Assembly: GCA_949316495.1 (NCBI GenBank) | Contig: OX439000.1 | Span: forward strand, 9,240,501 to 9,304,500 | Origin: Amphiduros pacificus | Taxonomy: Eukaryota > Annelida > Polychaeta > Phyllodocida > Hesionidae | Length of the DNA: 64,000 nucleotides | Direction of reading: 5' to 3' | Shown here: piece after piece, positions 22,309-33,440 of the stretch | How positions within the stretch are numbered: the first letter of the stretch is position 1 | How the letters are laid out: each line of letters opens with the position of its first letter | Translations under genes and position numbers: made by a program | Notes under the pieces: generated by a model | What the model was told of the DNA's origin: nothing | What the model saw: the letters and a program-made list of their open reading frames with translations, nothing else | Database searches by the model: none

Positions 22309-22582
22309 GTGCAATAGTACAATAGAGGTGCAATAGTACAGTAGAGGTGCAATAGTACAGTAGAGGTGCAATAATACAATAGAGGTGCAATAGTACAATA
22401 GAGGTGCAGTAGTAGAATAGAGGTGCAATAGTACAATAGAGGTGCAATAGTACAATAGAGGTACAATAGACGTACAATAGTACAGTAGAGGTGCAATAGT
22501 ACAATAGAGGTGCTATAGTACAGTAGAGGTGCAATAGTACAATAGAGTGCAATAGTACAATAGAGGTGCAATAGCACAATGG
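22309..22582. repeat. 19-bp minisatellite, about 14 copies
   Basis: The unit is close to aggtgcaatagtacaatag. Copies differ by single substitutions and a few lose bases. Because 19 is not a multiple of 3, all frames stay open and give artefactual proteins rich in Leu, Tyr and Cys. It lies just upstream of the gene B coding start. Confidence 0.9.
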
Positions 22583-23052
22583 AATAGAACACAAATGTTC
22601 TCACTTGATCACAGCACTGGAGCCTCAGTTCGTTGTCATATATATTCTACATGGAGTGTGTCTGTCTTGTTCAGATATCTAAAATAAGGATAACCGACAA
22701 CCTGGAAGTTAGACGAAGAATTTACAACAAAAAAATCAAACAGGCACCAACTCTGTCTTTGACGAAGTATTGTAATATCCGACATATCACTTTGTTAAAA
22801 TAATAAGCAGTAATATACGGAAAAACAAGTTCAGCTTCATTAATTTCCTTATGAGAATGTTGAATAGATCAAACATTACATACTCAGATTTCTGTTAAAT
22901 TATCCCAGTTGATGGTAATAACAAGCTTTACTAATATACCGTAGATTTTGTGTTCCAAATTTTCTGTGTAATGATGAGCATAACCTTTGTTGTTGCATGA
23001 CCTGGATTTCTACTGTGCCAAACTATCTTCCTGGTTGATATATTTAACTTAA

Positions 23053-23462
23053 ACAAGACATTCAAGTGAAACTTGCGAGCATGACACTCAACAAGCATTC
23101 GACTGCGAGGCCGGTCGTGTTGTGCTGTTAATGTCCGCTGAGGTTTTCCCCGCATCATATCACTAACCTTAATTGGTTGCTGTAAGTATTATGTGTCACG
23201 TTTAGTCTTCCTCATTCCCATCTGTGATCCTCACTTATGTCTCAACCTGACTGACCTATATTACAATCAAATTGTTGCACATAACCTTATTAATAGATCG
23301 CCAAGCTAATTCGAGATGATAAATCATTATGTCATCATCAATTATGGAAATGATATCCATACTATCATTTCAGCATCTTCATCAATTATGACACCCATTT
23401 GACATCGCTTGATTTCAAATATATATATATATATGCTCGCAAGTTTCACTTGAATGTCTTGT
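23053..23462. mobile_element. TTAA-flanked inverted-repeat element, 410 bp
   Basis: A perfect 33-bp inverted repeat occurs at 23049-23081 and 23434-23466. The outermost four bases of each arm are TTAA, and the arms proper read ACAAGACATTCAAGTGAAAC from outside in. TTAA targets are used by piggyBac and Kolobok transposons. There is no transposase inside, so it would be a non-autonomous copy. It lies 1.0-1.4 kb upstream of the gene B coding start. Confidence 0.65.
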
Positions 23463-23466
23463 TTAA

Positions 23467-25766
23467 CTTATCTGTGTGTGTATATATATATATTTATTTA
23501 TGCCCATTTCATAATATAAAGTGGGTCAGGGACCTGAAAGTGAAACGTAATACAATTAATTCACCAAGATATAACACTGATCCCCCAAAATGCGCATGAA
23601 TTTATCACAATTATTATATAACTTATAATTTTCATTGAGTTATGAAGTTATTAGTTGCGATTCAAATTTGATAAGGATGAGGGTAATTCATTCAAAGTAT
23701 GGGGGTAATTCATATGTGATATAAAGCTTTATTGTTCTTATACACCTGCGGTGTGATGGAAGCATTACTCACTAGTTATTTTTCTTACATTTAACAAATC
23801 TTTTAAAATCAGCTCAATTCAAATAAAAGAAAAATATTTACATACATATATGTACTTGTTGTATGTTACATACTATATATAAAGTTTGAACGTAACAGGA
23901 GAGGAGGTATGGTGAGAATAACAAGAAAGTCTTTTTTTTAAAGAATTTGTTTTTGAAAATGATATTAATATTTTCTCATCATTTGAAGTTGTCGTACATG
24001 TAGACTACACTGACAGGCATATATTCTACGTTTGCAAAAAATTATTTCAATTCCATGTTTATTTATGCAGTTGAGGTGTCCGCCAGTCTGGTCTGTGACA
24101 CTGACAGCCAGGTGATCTGCAGGCCCCTCAGAAGAACATATCGCTTCAAAATTCTGTGTTACAATACCCACCACTAATTGCAATTGAGCTGAATGTTGTG
24201 TCTCCCCAGCCACTATCTGTCTCTGTCCAATATAATAAGTATTAATATATAAAAGTAGTGATTTCGCTCTGGCTGCCTGTGGTGGAGGTTGATACACATG
24301 TGACCTAATTCCCACACCTTAACATTGGATCTGCACCCTCATCTGAAATTCAACACTGCTACAAATTTGTGGGCTGGCCTCTGGGCTGGCTTACCGTGGG
24401 GGTTACTTTCATAGAACTAAAAAAAAAACAGGGTATCATTTTCTTATTGCATCACCCCAAAGTCAGGGTATCATTTTAACTTTGCATCATCTCTAAATCA
24501 GGATATCAAAATTTATGTCAGTCCTAAATCAGGGTACCAATGGAGATAGTATATTACCCTAAATCAGGTTCTGGGTTTTTCAATTCCAACCCAACCTCCG
24601 TGGGTTAAAATTATGAAAGTATCCCCCCTGGGGCTGGGTGACATTTAATATTTACACAATATCCCTCGTCGTCTCTGTTCACTTAGTATACCAATCTGTG
24701 AGAACAGAGCCTTTCTTATAACATATGTTTCTTACTGCTCTAAGAGCTGTATACAAGAAAGAAAAAACCAACATTGAGAAATAGCTGCACAAATGAGACA
24801 GACATAAAGAACTGACTGACCTGTTCGTATGTCTATACAAATTAAACAAATCACCATACATATTAAAACCCAGTAGAAAAACCCCGTATAAATTCAAAAT
24901 TTAATCGAGGAGTATAAAATTACAACTCTACCATAAATCTACTTCATTGGTTGCAAATGGAGATCATAATTATGAAATAACCAAAATAACATTTTCAAAT
25001 AAATTTGAACCAACATGAAGTAAAAGAAATTGTTGTAAGAAATTATCTTTCCTCAACATGTATGCAGGCGAATTAGACCCTCTTTTAACATGATACAGTG
25101 TTCAAGTAAATTGTTAAGACATTCATACTCATTGAAAAGTCGGATGGCCAAGAATATATATGAGAAAAATATACCAAAACACATCTTGACATCACAAATA
25201 CCTATTAATCCAATTGTAATAATACTATACTATACTTCAAATTTGTCCATTGTTTTATGTGCCATAGTTATATATAAAGATATGATTTTTAAATCTAGTA
25301 CCAATATCATTTTACCCGAGGAATTCCTAGAAAAAAATTGTTGGCTTGCAAATAACTTCTTAAAGCAATAAGATAGTATAACCTTGAAGTAATTCATAAT
25401 TACTCCAAGGTATCACTTCTAGATAAGCAAAGATAAATAAAAGAAAAGCAAAAATAAATATGTATAATATATCAGTATGAAATATGTCGGAATATGTATG
25501 TGTGATGTGTTGTTTTAATCAAGACAAGACAAAGTATGTGCCTGATTACCTCAACTAGTTGTTTGGTGCATAATATGTTTATAACACGTAGACATGTATT
25601 TTAATTATATTATTTAAATTGCATTGAATACACATTTTAACACCCATGTCTTGGATTTTTCCCTTTCACGGGCATTTGCAATAAGGTATGAATTACCATC
25701 ATCCTTTGGCAAGATCTACATTCGCTTGTCTTAAATAACCTTACCCCATTAATTTGAATCATTTCT
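23467..25766. other. Intergenic, no gene recognised
   Basis: AT-rich. A 116-codon minus-strand frame at 23965-24315 has mixed composition but no recognisable domain. Sequence at 24420-24620 repeats agggtatcatttt/ccctaaatcagg motifs several times, probably old repeat debris. Confidence 0.35.
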
Positions 25767-25780
25767 TCCATTATCATAGA

Positions 25781-26101
25781 GGCCACGGGCCGTGGTACAG
25801 TTGGTTAGAGCGCCAGCTTATTGGCACCAGTTCCTCTGTGGTGATCCAAAGGTCATGGGTTCGAACCCCGGCCGTGCCGGGATTGAACTCATGATACAAT
25901 TTCCCATATGAGCTGAGACCGTGCCTAAAGGGTTAACCCGTTGTCCTTGTAAATCTGTGACCAGGTGGGTTGTCATGTCAAGGACCTGCGACATGACAAT
26001 TCAGTGAGGCAGCACTATATCCGCTACAAGTAGGTCTCATCACGAAATGACTGAAATAATGTTGAAAGTGATGTAATGCCCCAAATAAACAAACACATAA
26101 A
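25781..26101 (+). mobile_element. tRNA-derived SINE, copy 2 with perfect 14-bp target duplication
   Basis: The tRNA-like head has A box tggtacagttgg (25793-25804) and B box ggttcgaaccc (25858-25868). The body carries gtcaaggacctgcgacatga and the tail is ccccaaataaacaaac. A perfect 14-bp duplication, tccattatcataga, flanks it at 25767-25780 and 26102-26115. Both Pol III boxes look intact, so this is a recent LINE-mobilised insertion. Confidence 0.92.
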
Positions 26102-26228
26102 TCCATTATCATAGATCATATGTTTCATAAAAGTACCATCAGCAATGTGGTAAATATGTAATAATGATATTTGTAATATTAAAATAAGGAAGGATCAACC
26201 ATAGCAGATTTTATTGAGTTTAAGATAT

Positions 26229-26725
26229 ATGCTCAAGGTTGGCCTTAAGGCCAGCTTACTCGAAGTATAAAATCAATGACTAAATCTTGAAAACACTTTA
26301 ATGTATCAGCTTCTTTGCAAATGTGTCTGAGCTGAAGTAAAATCCCAATATGAATATTTCATATTTGTTTTCTATGTAAAGCTATTCTCTTTTTATGTTC
26401 CGATGTACATATCGATCAAATATTACCCTAATATGAAGATTTCATATTTGTGGATTACACTTTAAATCATTATTCTAATATATTCTGTATTTGCAATAAA
26501 GCACTTCAGTTCTATATATGTCACTCAAATTAGTGCCCAATATGAAGATTTCATATTTGTTTTCTGTATAAATTGTCATATATACATATATATTTTTTAC
26601 ATATTTTCTGTTCTAAAATTATTTCAATTCTATATGTTCTAACATTCAAACCCCATCGCGATTTCAAGATTTAATAGTGGATTTTAAACCTCGAGTAAGT
26701 TGGCCTCAAGACCAACCTTGATCAT
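26229..26725. mobile_element. Long-TIR element with internal satellite, 497 bp
   Basis: About 65-bp inverted repeats lie at 26229-26293 and 26662-26725, sharing tcaaggttgg, cttactcgag and taaatcttgaaa. Each arm contains a short near-palindrome (ggccttaaggcc on the left). The interior holds repeated units of atatgaagatttcatatttg and ttctatatgttc, the same satellite as at 1240, 42700 and 55480. There is no coding capacity and the target duplication is unclear. Confidence 0.7.
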
Positions 26726-28757
26726 GCTTGGAATCAGTGATATAAAATGTTACCTTTACCTTTTTATGTCAGTTTTCTTGAAGAAAATACAATCAAGAGT
26801 GAATGAAGACCGTGTATTGTATCAATCTCACTCACTGACAGTACATGATCATTTATGTTTAAAATCGCAATTCAAAACAAAACGAACACATAAATCATAA
26901 AATTTAAGTAAGTTCACTTCCAATTTTGAGGTAAACATAGAATATGTTATTAATTAAAATAATAGGAATTACGCAATATTGTAGGAATGACGTATGTAAA
27001 TTGCACTACTGGCAGAGGTCACTGCAGTAAATGGATCATGGACAACTGGTGTCAAAATCTTGAACTAATGCTTGGGCAAAAGATAATAGCTGGTAGTGAC
27101 GCCTGGCGATTTGAAACATTTTATCAAGGAAAATGATGTTCACATTTGTTTTCCTCGTGCACGACATCAGTTAGGGTTGCATAACCGAACCATTTCATTT
27201 GTTGTAAATATCTATACGTGTCTCTCTTGACTTGACGAATGGCCTGTAGCTGAACATACAAATGTTATATGTATTATCTGAAAAATAAGAATCAGTACAG
27301 ATATAATCATCATTTTTATTGCAGATCAAATATTAAACACGTAACTGATAAAATCATATGGTTCCTAATATGCAGGTTGATGACAGATTTCAGCCCAGTT
27401 CTCTTAGTCATCATTTTAATAGACTTAGCGTAAGAAGAGTGTAAGCCATAAAAATGTTAAATACATATTTCATTTCTTTGACATGTTACAATTTTTGAAT
27501 AACTTTCATTTCTTAATCACAAAATATAACATTATATACAGACTCGCATTGTTTTTGTCTTCTAAAATAAAACATTGATAAGACGTCATTTACTTGAATT
27601 CATACAGATGTACAAGCAAAGTGAGATTCTATTAAGCAAAGATATTTCCTGCCTATATATTGCTCTTGATATTCTATTTTCAAATTGTGATACACAAAAG
27701 ACGGCCAACAAAATGTGTGGTTTAGATGAAATATATATCTCCCCACGCTTTTCTCGGCTACTTCGTAATTGCTTGTGAAAGAAAGAAGATGGTAACATTT
27801 ATATTGATACAGTTATATGATATCAGACAGAGCTTCATATATATATATTTAGTCCATTTAAACTACAGATATTCCTATTAACGATATTCATACAATATGA
27901 TATTCCTCTTTTGTGCCTGGAATTAAAAAGTTTGAAATGGTATAGCATGAATAGTGAACAAATCTCTTGTATGATATTCCACTCTGGAACTGATGATTAA
28001 CAAATTATAGATTATATTTCTCGGCTACATGAGAACCAATAGAACCTGAAACAGAATGACATATTTAACGTATTATTCAACATATTTTATTTTTTTTATT
28101 TTTTATTTTTTTATCTATTTATTTGCATAAGAAATTTAAACAAACAAGAATAATTTTTCCCACATTCTCAAACTAATATTTTGTTGAAAACAAACAGACC
28201 ATTTAAAGACATCGGAACATATTGCTGGAGGACTTCTCAAGGCATTATCCACAACAATTAAATAATGTCATAACTTGACTTTGAGATTATCTAAATGTAA
28301 TGAGATATGCCACGAGATATAAGATCGATTTTTTTACCCAAAAGTCTAATTTATCTAGAAGTTGTACTTGCTTGTACAATTATGATGGGGCTTCTCCCCA
28401 CATTATCTCAAATTTATAATATACTTCTAAAATAGACCGCAGGAAAGCTATGACGTGTTTTTCCCACAGGAACAGACACTGGAGTGAGGAGTTCACTGGG
28501 ATAGACTCAATGCAATTGCATTTGTGACAGCGATAACCAAGTTGTGAAAGCACTAAAAATATGGTGGCTGTAATTTGGCTGAAAATTGCCTCAAATCTCT
28601 TACACAAGGGCTTAAAACTTGATGGCTGATTCTAGCAAATGGCTTGTCCTGCCTGATCATTTTTCTTATATGCCTTATGCCTAATATATTTTTGTGTTTG
28701 ACTTTTAATTGTATTTTTTGGAGTTTGATTGCGATGATGAGGTTCGTAGAAGTTATG
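26726..28757. other. Intergenic, no gene recognised
   Basis: AT-rich sequence. The small open frames near 27575-27798 have no recognisable domain. Confidence 0.4.
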
Positions 28758-28864
28758 CACCAGTAAGATATAAATTTACACTAGTATGATATATTTTACA
28801 CCGGTAAGATATAAGTTACACCGGTATGATATGAATTTACACCAAAAAGATGTAAATTTACACC
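28758..28864. repeat. 21-bp minisatellite, 5 copies
   Basis: Units resemble ccggtaagatataagttaca, with about 20-21 bp spacing and moderate divergence. Confidence 0.7.
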
Positions 28865-30052
28865 ACTATTATACACATTTATAGAAGAGGTACTGCCGGT
28901 GTGTCCAGGTGCAGTTCTTAGAGAAAGTAGGAGTTCCAAGCGGGAAGGCCCCATGGATTAGATATATTCAATCTTTGTATATTCGCCCATTCTAAAATAA
29001 ATTACTCCAATGATATTGCTGAAGATGTTTCTTGTGTCAATTTTATTTCAATTAATCGCTAGAAATATCCTATTTCAATGGTAGTGTGATTTGATGAATG
29101 TTCATTCAAACCTGATATTTCCGGAGGGTGTGGTCCCGCACGGTATGTAGGTCACGTTTACAAATTTAGCAGTGACGTGGGTGAACAATCATAGGTTTGG
29201 TATCAAAACTTGTGTATAAAGAATCTTCATTTCTAATTACCTTCTGCTTATGAGTCGAGTGCGTTGTCTTGCCAAGATGAACCTATCGTTGTTTACGTAA
29301 CCACTTTAATTTGGCGAATAATCTGCAGCAAGAATGCAAAAGATTTCCTGGGAATTCTCACAAACCTTAGCAACATGGCTTTCTTGCAGGTGTTTCATAA
29401 GCATTGGTAACATCAAGTAACATGTTCTCTGTGCAGAGTGTTGCCTGTGGGGTCATGACAAAGAACATGTCATTCTATGTGTGAAGATACTTTCACTGTA
29501 TGAGCATCTCACTCGTATCAGATGTAAAGTATCTTTTAAAGTGTCGCTTTAAATTAGATTATAATCTTACATGTGACATATACCGATATATGTGATGCAA
29601 ACCCATCCAGGGATCGGCTGGATATTGGACAAACATGATTAATATTTTCCTATTGATTATTCATCATAACTTGCTTTTTACCCAGAGCTTTAATCGCTTT
29701 TCAAATAGCTAAGTAGGGTTGGGAGTAAAAATCTGAGGATTGCATCTCTACCCAGAGCTTTGGTCACTTTTTGTATTTGCCAAGTAGGGATTAGAAAATA
29801 GATCGAGGTAATTTAATGTTGTTGAAAGTTGAACAAAAGAGCAAAAAAAAGAGTTCTTCAAATGATATTTTAGTGCACTAAATGTCAAACAGGACTGAGC
29901 AATAGATTATATTGTGATGTTAAATGTCAGTAGCGATACATAGACACTGTAGATTCCTTAAAAATGATTTATATGCTCAACTTAATAAAAGAAATGGTGG
30001 TATTGGACGTATTTGTGTAATGTACCTGAGATATATCACTTGTCCTATTCAA
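28865..30052. other. Intergenic, with a small duplication
   Basis: No gene is seen. A partial duplication of ctacccagagctttggtcac with aagtaggg lies at 29680-29800. Confidence 0.4.
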
Positions 30053-30374
30053 ATCTATCTATCTATCTATCTATCTATCCATTCATTCATTCATTCATCC
30101 ATCCATCCATCCATCCATCCATCCATCCATCCATCCATCCATCCATCCATCCATCCATCCATCCATCCATCCACCCACCCACCCACCCATCCATCCATCC
30201 ATCCATCCATCCATCCATCCATCCATCCATCCATCCATCCATCCATCCATCCATCCATCCATCCATCCATCCATCCATCCATTCATTCATTCATTCATTC
30301 ATTCATTCATTCATTCATTCATTCATTCATTCATTCATTCATTCATTCATTCATTCATTCATTCATTCATTCAT

Positions 30375-30441
<67 letters not shown>

Positions 30442-30503
30442 TTTTATCCATCCATCCATCCATACATCCATTTATTCATTCATTCATTCATTCATCCATT
30501 TAT
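30053..30503. repeat. Layered tetranucleotide microsatellite
   Basis: Successive blocks run TCTA, ATTC, ATCC, ACCC, ATCC, ATTC, ATTT, ATCC and ATTC/ATTT. Neighbouring blocks differ by one C/T transition. The long open frames here (Ile-His-Pro-Ser and Met-Asp-Gly-Trp repeats) are artefacts of the array. Confidence 0.95.
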
Positions 30504-32918
30504 TGTTTAGAGTATTGGCATCGAAAGTCAAAGCATCGTAATGACAGAGACAGTTAAAGCACAGCATCGCTTACTTAAATCAATGAGTTAGTTGCTATAT
30601 TAAGGTATCATTAAACCAGAAGTGTTCAGACCTCAATAATCGGGCAATGAATGCACCATTGAACAAATGAGAAAACATTTGCCTTATACAGAATAGGTTT
30701 TGAATGATTGTGATAGAAGGATAGAAGAATGTTTTATTAACATAAAATAACTGTGCTGGGGAAGAAATTTCCACTATTTCAAAATGAAACTTAAATTTAG
30801 CGATGAATGATTCCGGGCTAAAGTGGGGCTTGATCAATGTGCTATCCTCTCGTCTGATAACGCCGCTCTCTAATATGACCGACACACAATAACAGCCACA
30901 TCCAGGCCCGATCTTTACGCACACAAGGGTCACTTCAACTGATTGTGTTCTTAGAATCCAGACCAGAGAGTTGTTTACCGGGATGTTTGTCAGCTGATCG
31001 AGACATTGTGGTTCATGGTCAGTCTCTTCCATGATCTGTTAAACATAGCTAATCGATCCTCTACGGTAACCTACCAAGTGAGAGAGGATCTTCAACCTAT
31101 GTTTGGCAGAGTATCTCATGCAAGGGATATTGCTGATTCTCTGAGCAAAAGAGCACATTTAGCATTTCCCTTTTATCCTTTATTATGAATAATAAGGTGA
31201 TTTGCGAATACTAAGGGTCCATAAACAATTTTTGTTTGCAATGTTTCAGCCAGTATTTATTACATAATTCATCCAGCATTACTTTCTCAGATTTCCTATT
31301 TTTAAATCAAAATTGGAGTGAAGGCCAAGTGATATCTTGAATATTTTATTCAAGAGATATGATGACTATAATAGCATTCTGAGGCCATACATTTTTCATA
31401 CACTGTCAAAATTTTATTTCAAATAATACACAATATTTGTCTCGATTTGGAAACACTATATTGTGCTAAATATATCTTGTGAAACACACTCTGCATAACA
31501 CTATATTGTGTAACTGAACACAATTTTGTGTTTAATGCTCTGTCCCAGAAGTTTAAAATATTAATATGTTTATTCATTATTAAGACATTTGTTTATTAAA
31601 AAAAATTAAACATTCACTTAAACATTCATTTATATAAACTGATAGGCGTGTTATACGTTTCATATAATTTGTCACAGAATTACATTGATCTATATATTGA
31701 CATATACAAATGCTAACAATTTAAAATTTACCACTCACTTCCTAACAGATTATTTTTGAGAAAGGTAAATACGGGCAAATGTCTTTATAAATATGCCTTA
31801 TCCTTCAGATTTCTTTGGCATTGTTTCACACTTAATGCAGGTGGTTAAGGATGACCTCACATGCACAGTTTGTCCGGCAAGATCCTCTGGTACATCATGA
31901 ATCCAGGAGGTCCTTTCATTAATATGTTGTGATTGACATGTCTTGCTGTGCATGTCAGGTACCATGGATGTTCATAGGCAAGATTTTCTTTACCCAAATT
32001 CACTAGGACATAACCAGCAGGTGTCCCGTAGAGCGCCCCATGTCCGGGTGGGTGCCGTATGCAATCGTAGCCGCCTCATGCCCTAGTATCGGCTAGCACC
32101 TGGTTGCCACTTGGTGAGCGTAAGCCAAACATCAGCCAAACGTTAGCCAAATGGTAGCCAAGTGTGAACCGTGCATGTATCTGACATACTCACGACAAAA
32201 TCCCACATATCAGAAAGAAAAACGTTCCCGGAAGTCCCGTTAAGCTGACCGATTCCCATTTCCCATAGGCGTTAATGAGACTCCGGCATTAGGCACATCA
32301 TTGACTCTTCCAGGACACAGATGAGTTTGGTGACCTTCGTATAAAACATACGATTTATTCTATTGTCATGCAGGTAAGTCATATGAGTATTAATTTATAT
32401 TAAGATAAGCACCTGAAAAATCAACCAATTTAAAATCAGAACACAGGAGTGCCGATGAGTTTCCATATTGTAAGCATTATAATGATTATTATCAATAATA
32501 TGAATAGAGATAATAAGATCTTTGATTAATTTATGCTCAGCGTCTAATGCACTTAGCTCTTGATCTTGGCCTCATTTGAAAGAAAAAGGTAAAACATAAG
32601 AAAGGTGTAAGGGATATACAATATATTACTTTCATTATCACTCGAAATTGCCATAAACTGGTACTTTGGTTGGACATGTCGTGCTACCAATTCAGTTGAC
32701 GTCATTAACATAATTTGTGAAACCACACTCCCACACAATGTTCCTACTCTGAGATATGCTTGATGTTTTACACTGTGAGGGGTGTGCATTGGGCATGAGC
32801 AGACGACCATAACAAGCAGAAGTGACCACGAAAGGCTGGCCCAACCACTTACATGTAGTTAAAAGTTTGAATAGCTGTCACTGACAAACTGAAATGGCAA
32901 AAGCAATTGCCCAATTAA
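30504..32918. other. Intergenic, with one unassigned 145-codon frame
   Basis: A minus-strand frame at 30595-31032 starts MEETDHEPQCLDQLTNIPVN. Its first 80 codons have gene-like composition, but no domain or splice pattern supports a gene. A GC-richer patch at 32020-32170 contains four agccaa(a) repeats (32122-32163). No function is assigned. Confidence 0.3.
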
Positions 32919-33440
32919 AGCATTCGAGAGGTCACATGCAATTTTACAGAGGTTTTGGGTATGCTTAAATGATATATGGCCAAGAAACCGGGATACAAGC
33001 AATCTATCTCTCTAAAATCACCCATAATACACCAACCATGGCTATTGTGTTTAGCTGAAAGTGCCAAGTACTAGCTGTACTCTTTTGACCACCAGGTGGC
33101 CACCTGTATACAAACATGTGACCTCTATTGTGGCCTCTCAGGGTGTTAAAGTATTCATGAAACCAAAGAGGTCACATGCAATTTTACAGAGGTTTGGGCA
33201 ATGCTAAAATTATAAGTGGCCATGAAACTGTGATCACTGGTCAACTAAACGAAGATTGTTGACAAAGTGTCCAATGGATGATTTGGATTTTAGCAAAAGA
33301 CACATCATCTATCAAATTGCACAGAAATTTATGGAGGGGAAATATAGGTAGTAACATTTGATCGCAAGGTTTGGGGTATAAATATTATATTGTGCAGGGA
33401 AACATTGTTTGAAAACCTCATTTCATGAATGCTTAAACCA
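32919..33440 (+). repeat. Dispersed interspersed repeat, copy 2
   Basis: Its right part matches 2600-2895. Inside it, gaggtcacatgcaattttac occurs twice (about 32930 and 33168), an internal duplication. No coding capacity is seen. Confidence 0.55.

Noticed and set aside
22290-22604. Minus-strand frames rich in Leu, Tyr and Cys that look like membrane peptides
   Set aside because: They are translations of the 19-bp minisatellite.
23965-24315. 116-codon minus-strand frame as a gene B leader or separate gene
   Set aside because: It has no recognisable domain and no splice connection to the gene B acceptor at 22056.
29924-30541. Long open frames encoding Ile-His-Pro-Ser (plus) and Met-Asp-Gly-Trp (minus) repeats
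   Set aside because: They are produced by the tetranucleotide microsatellite, which stays open in several frames. There is no non-repeat coding sequence.
30595-31032. 145-codon minus-strand frame as a gene
   Set aside because: A frame of this length is expected about once by chance in AT-rich DNA of this size. No domain, homologue or splice pattern was recognised.
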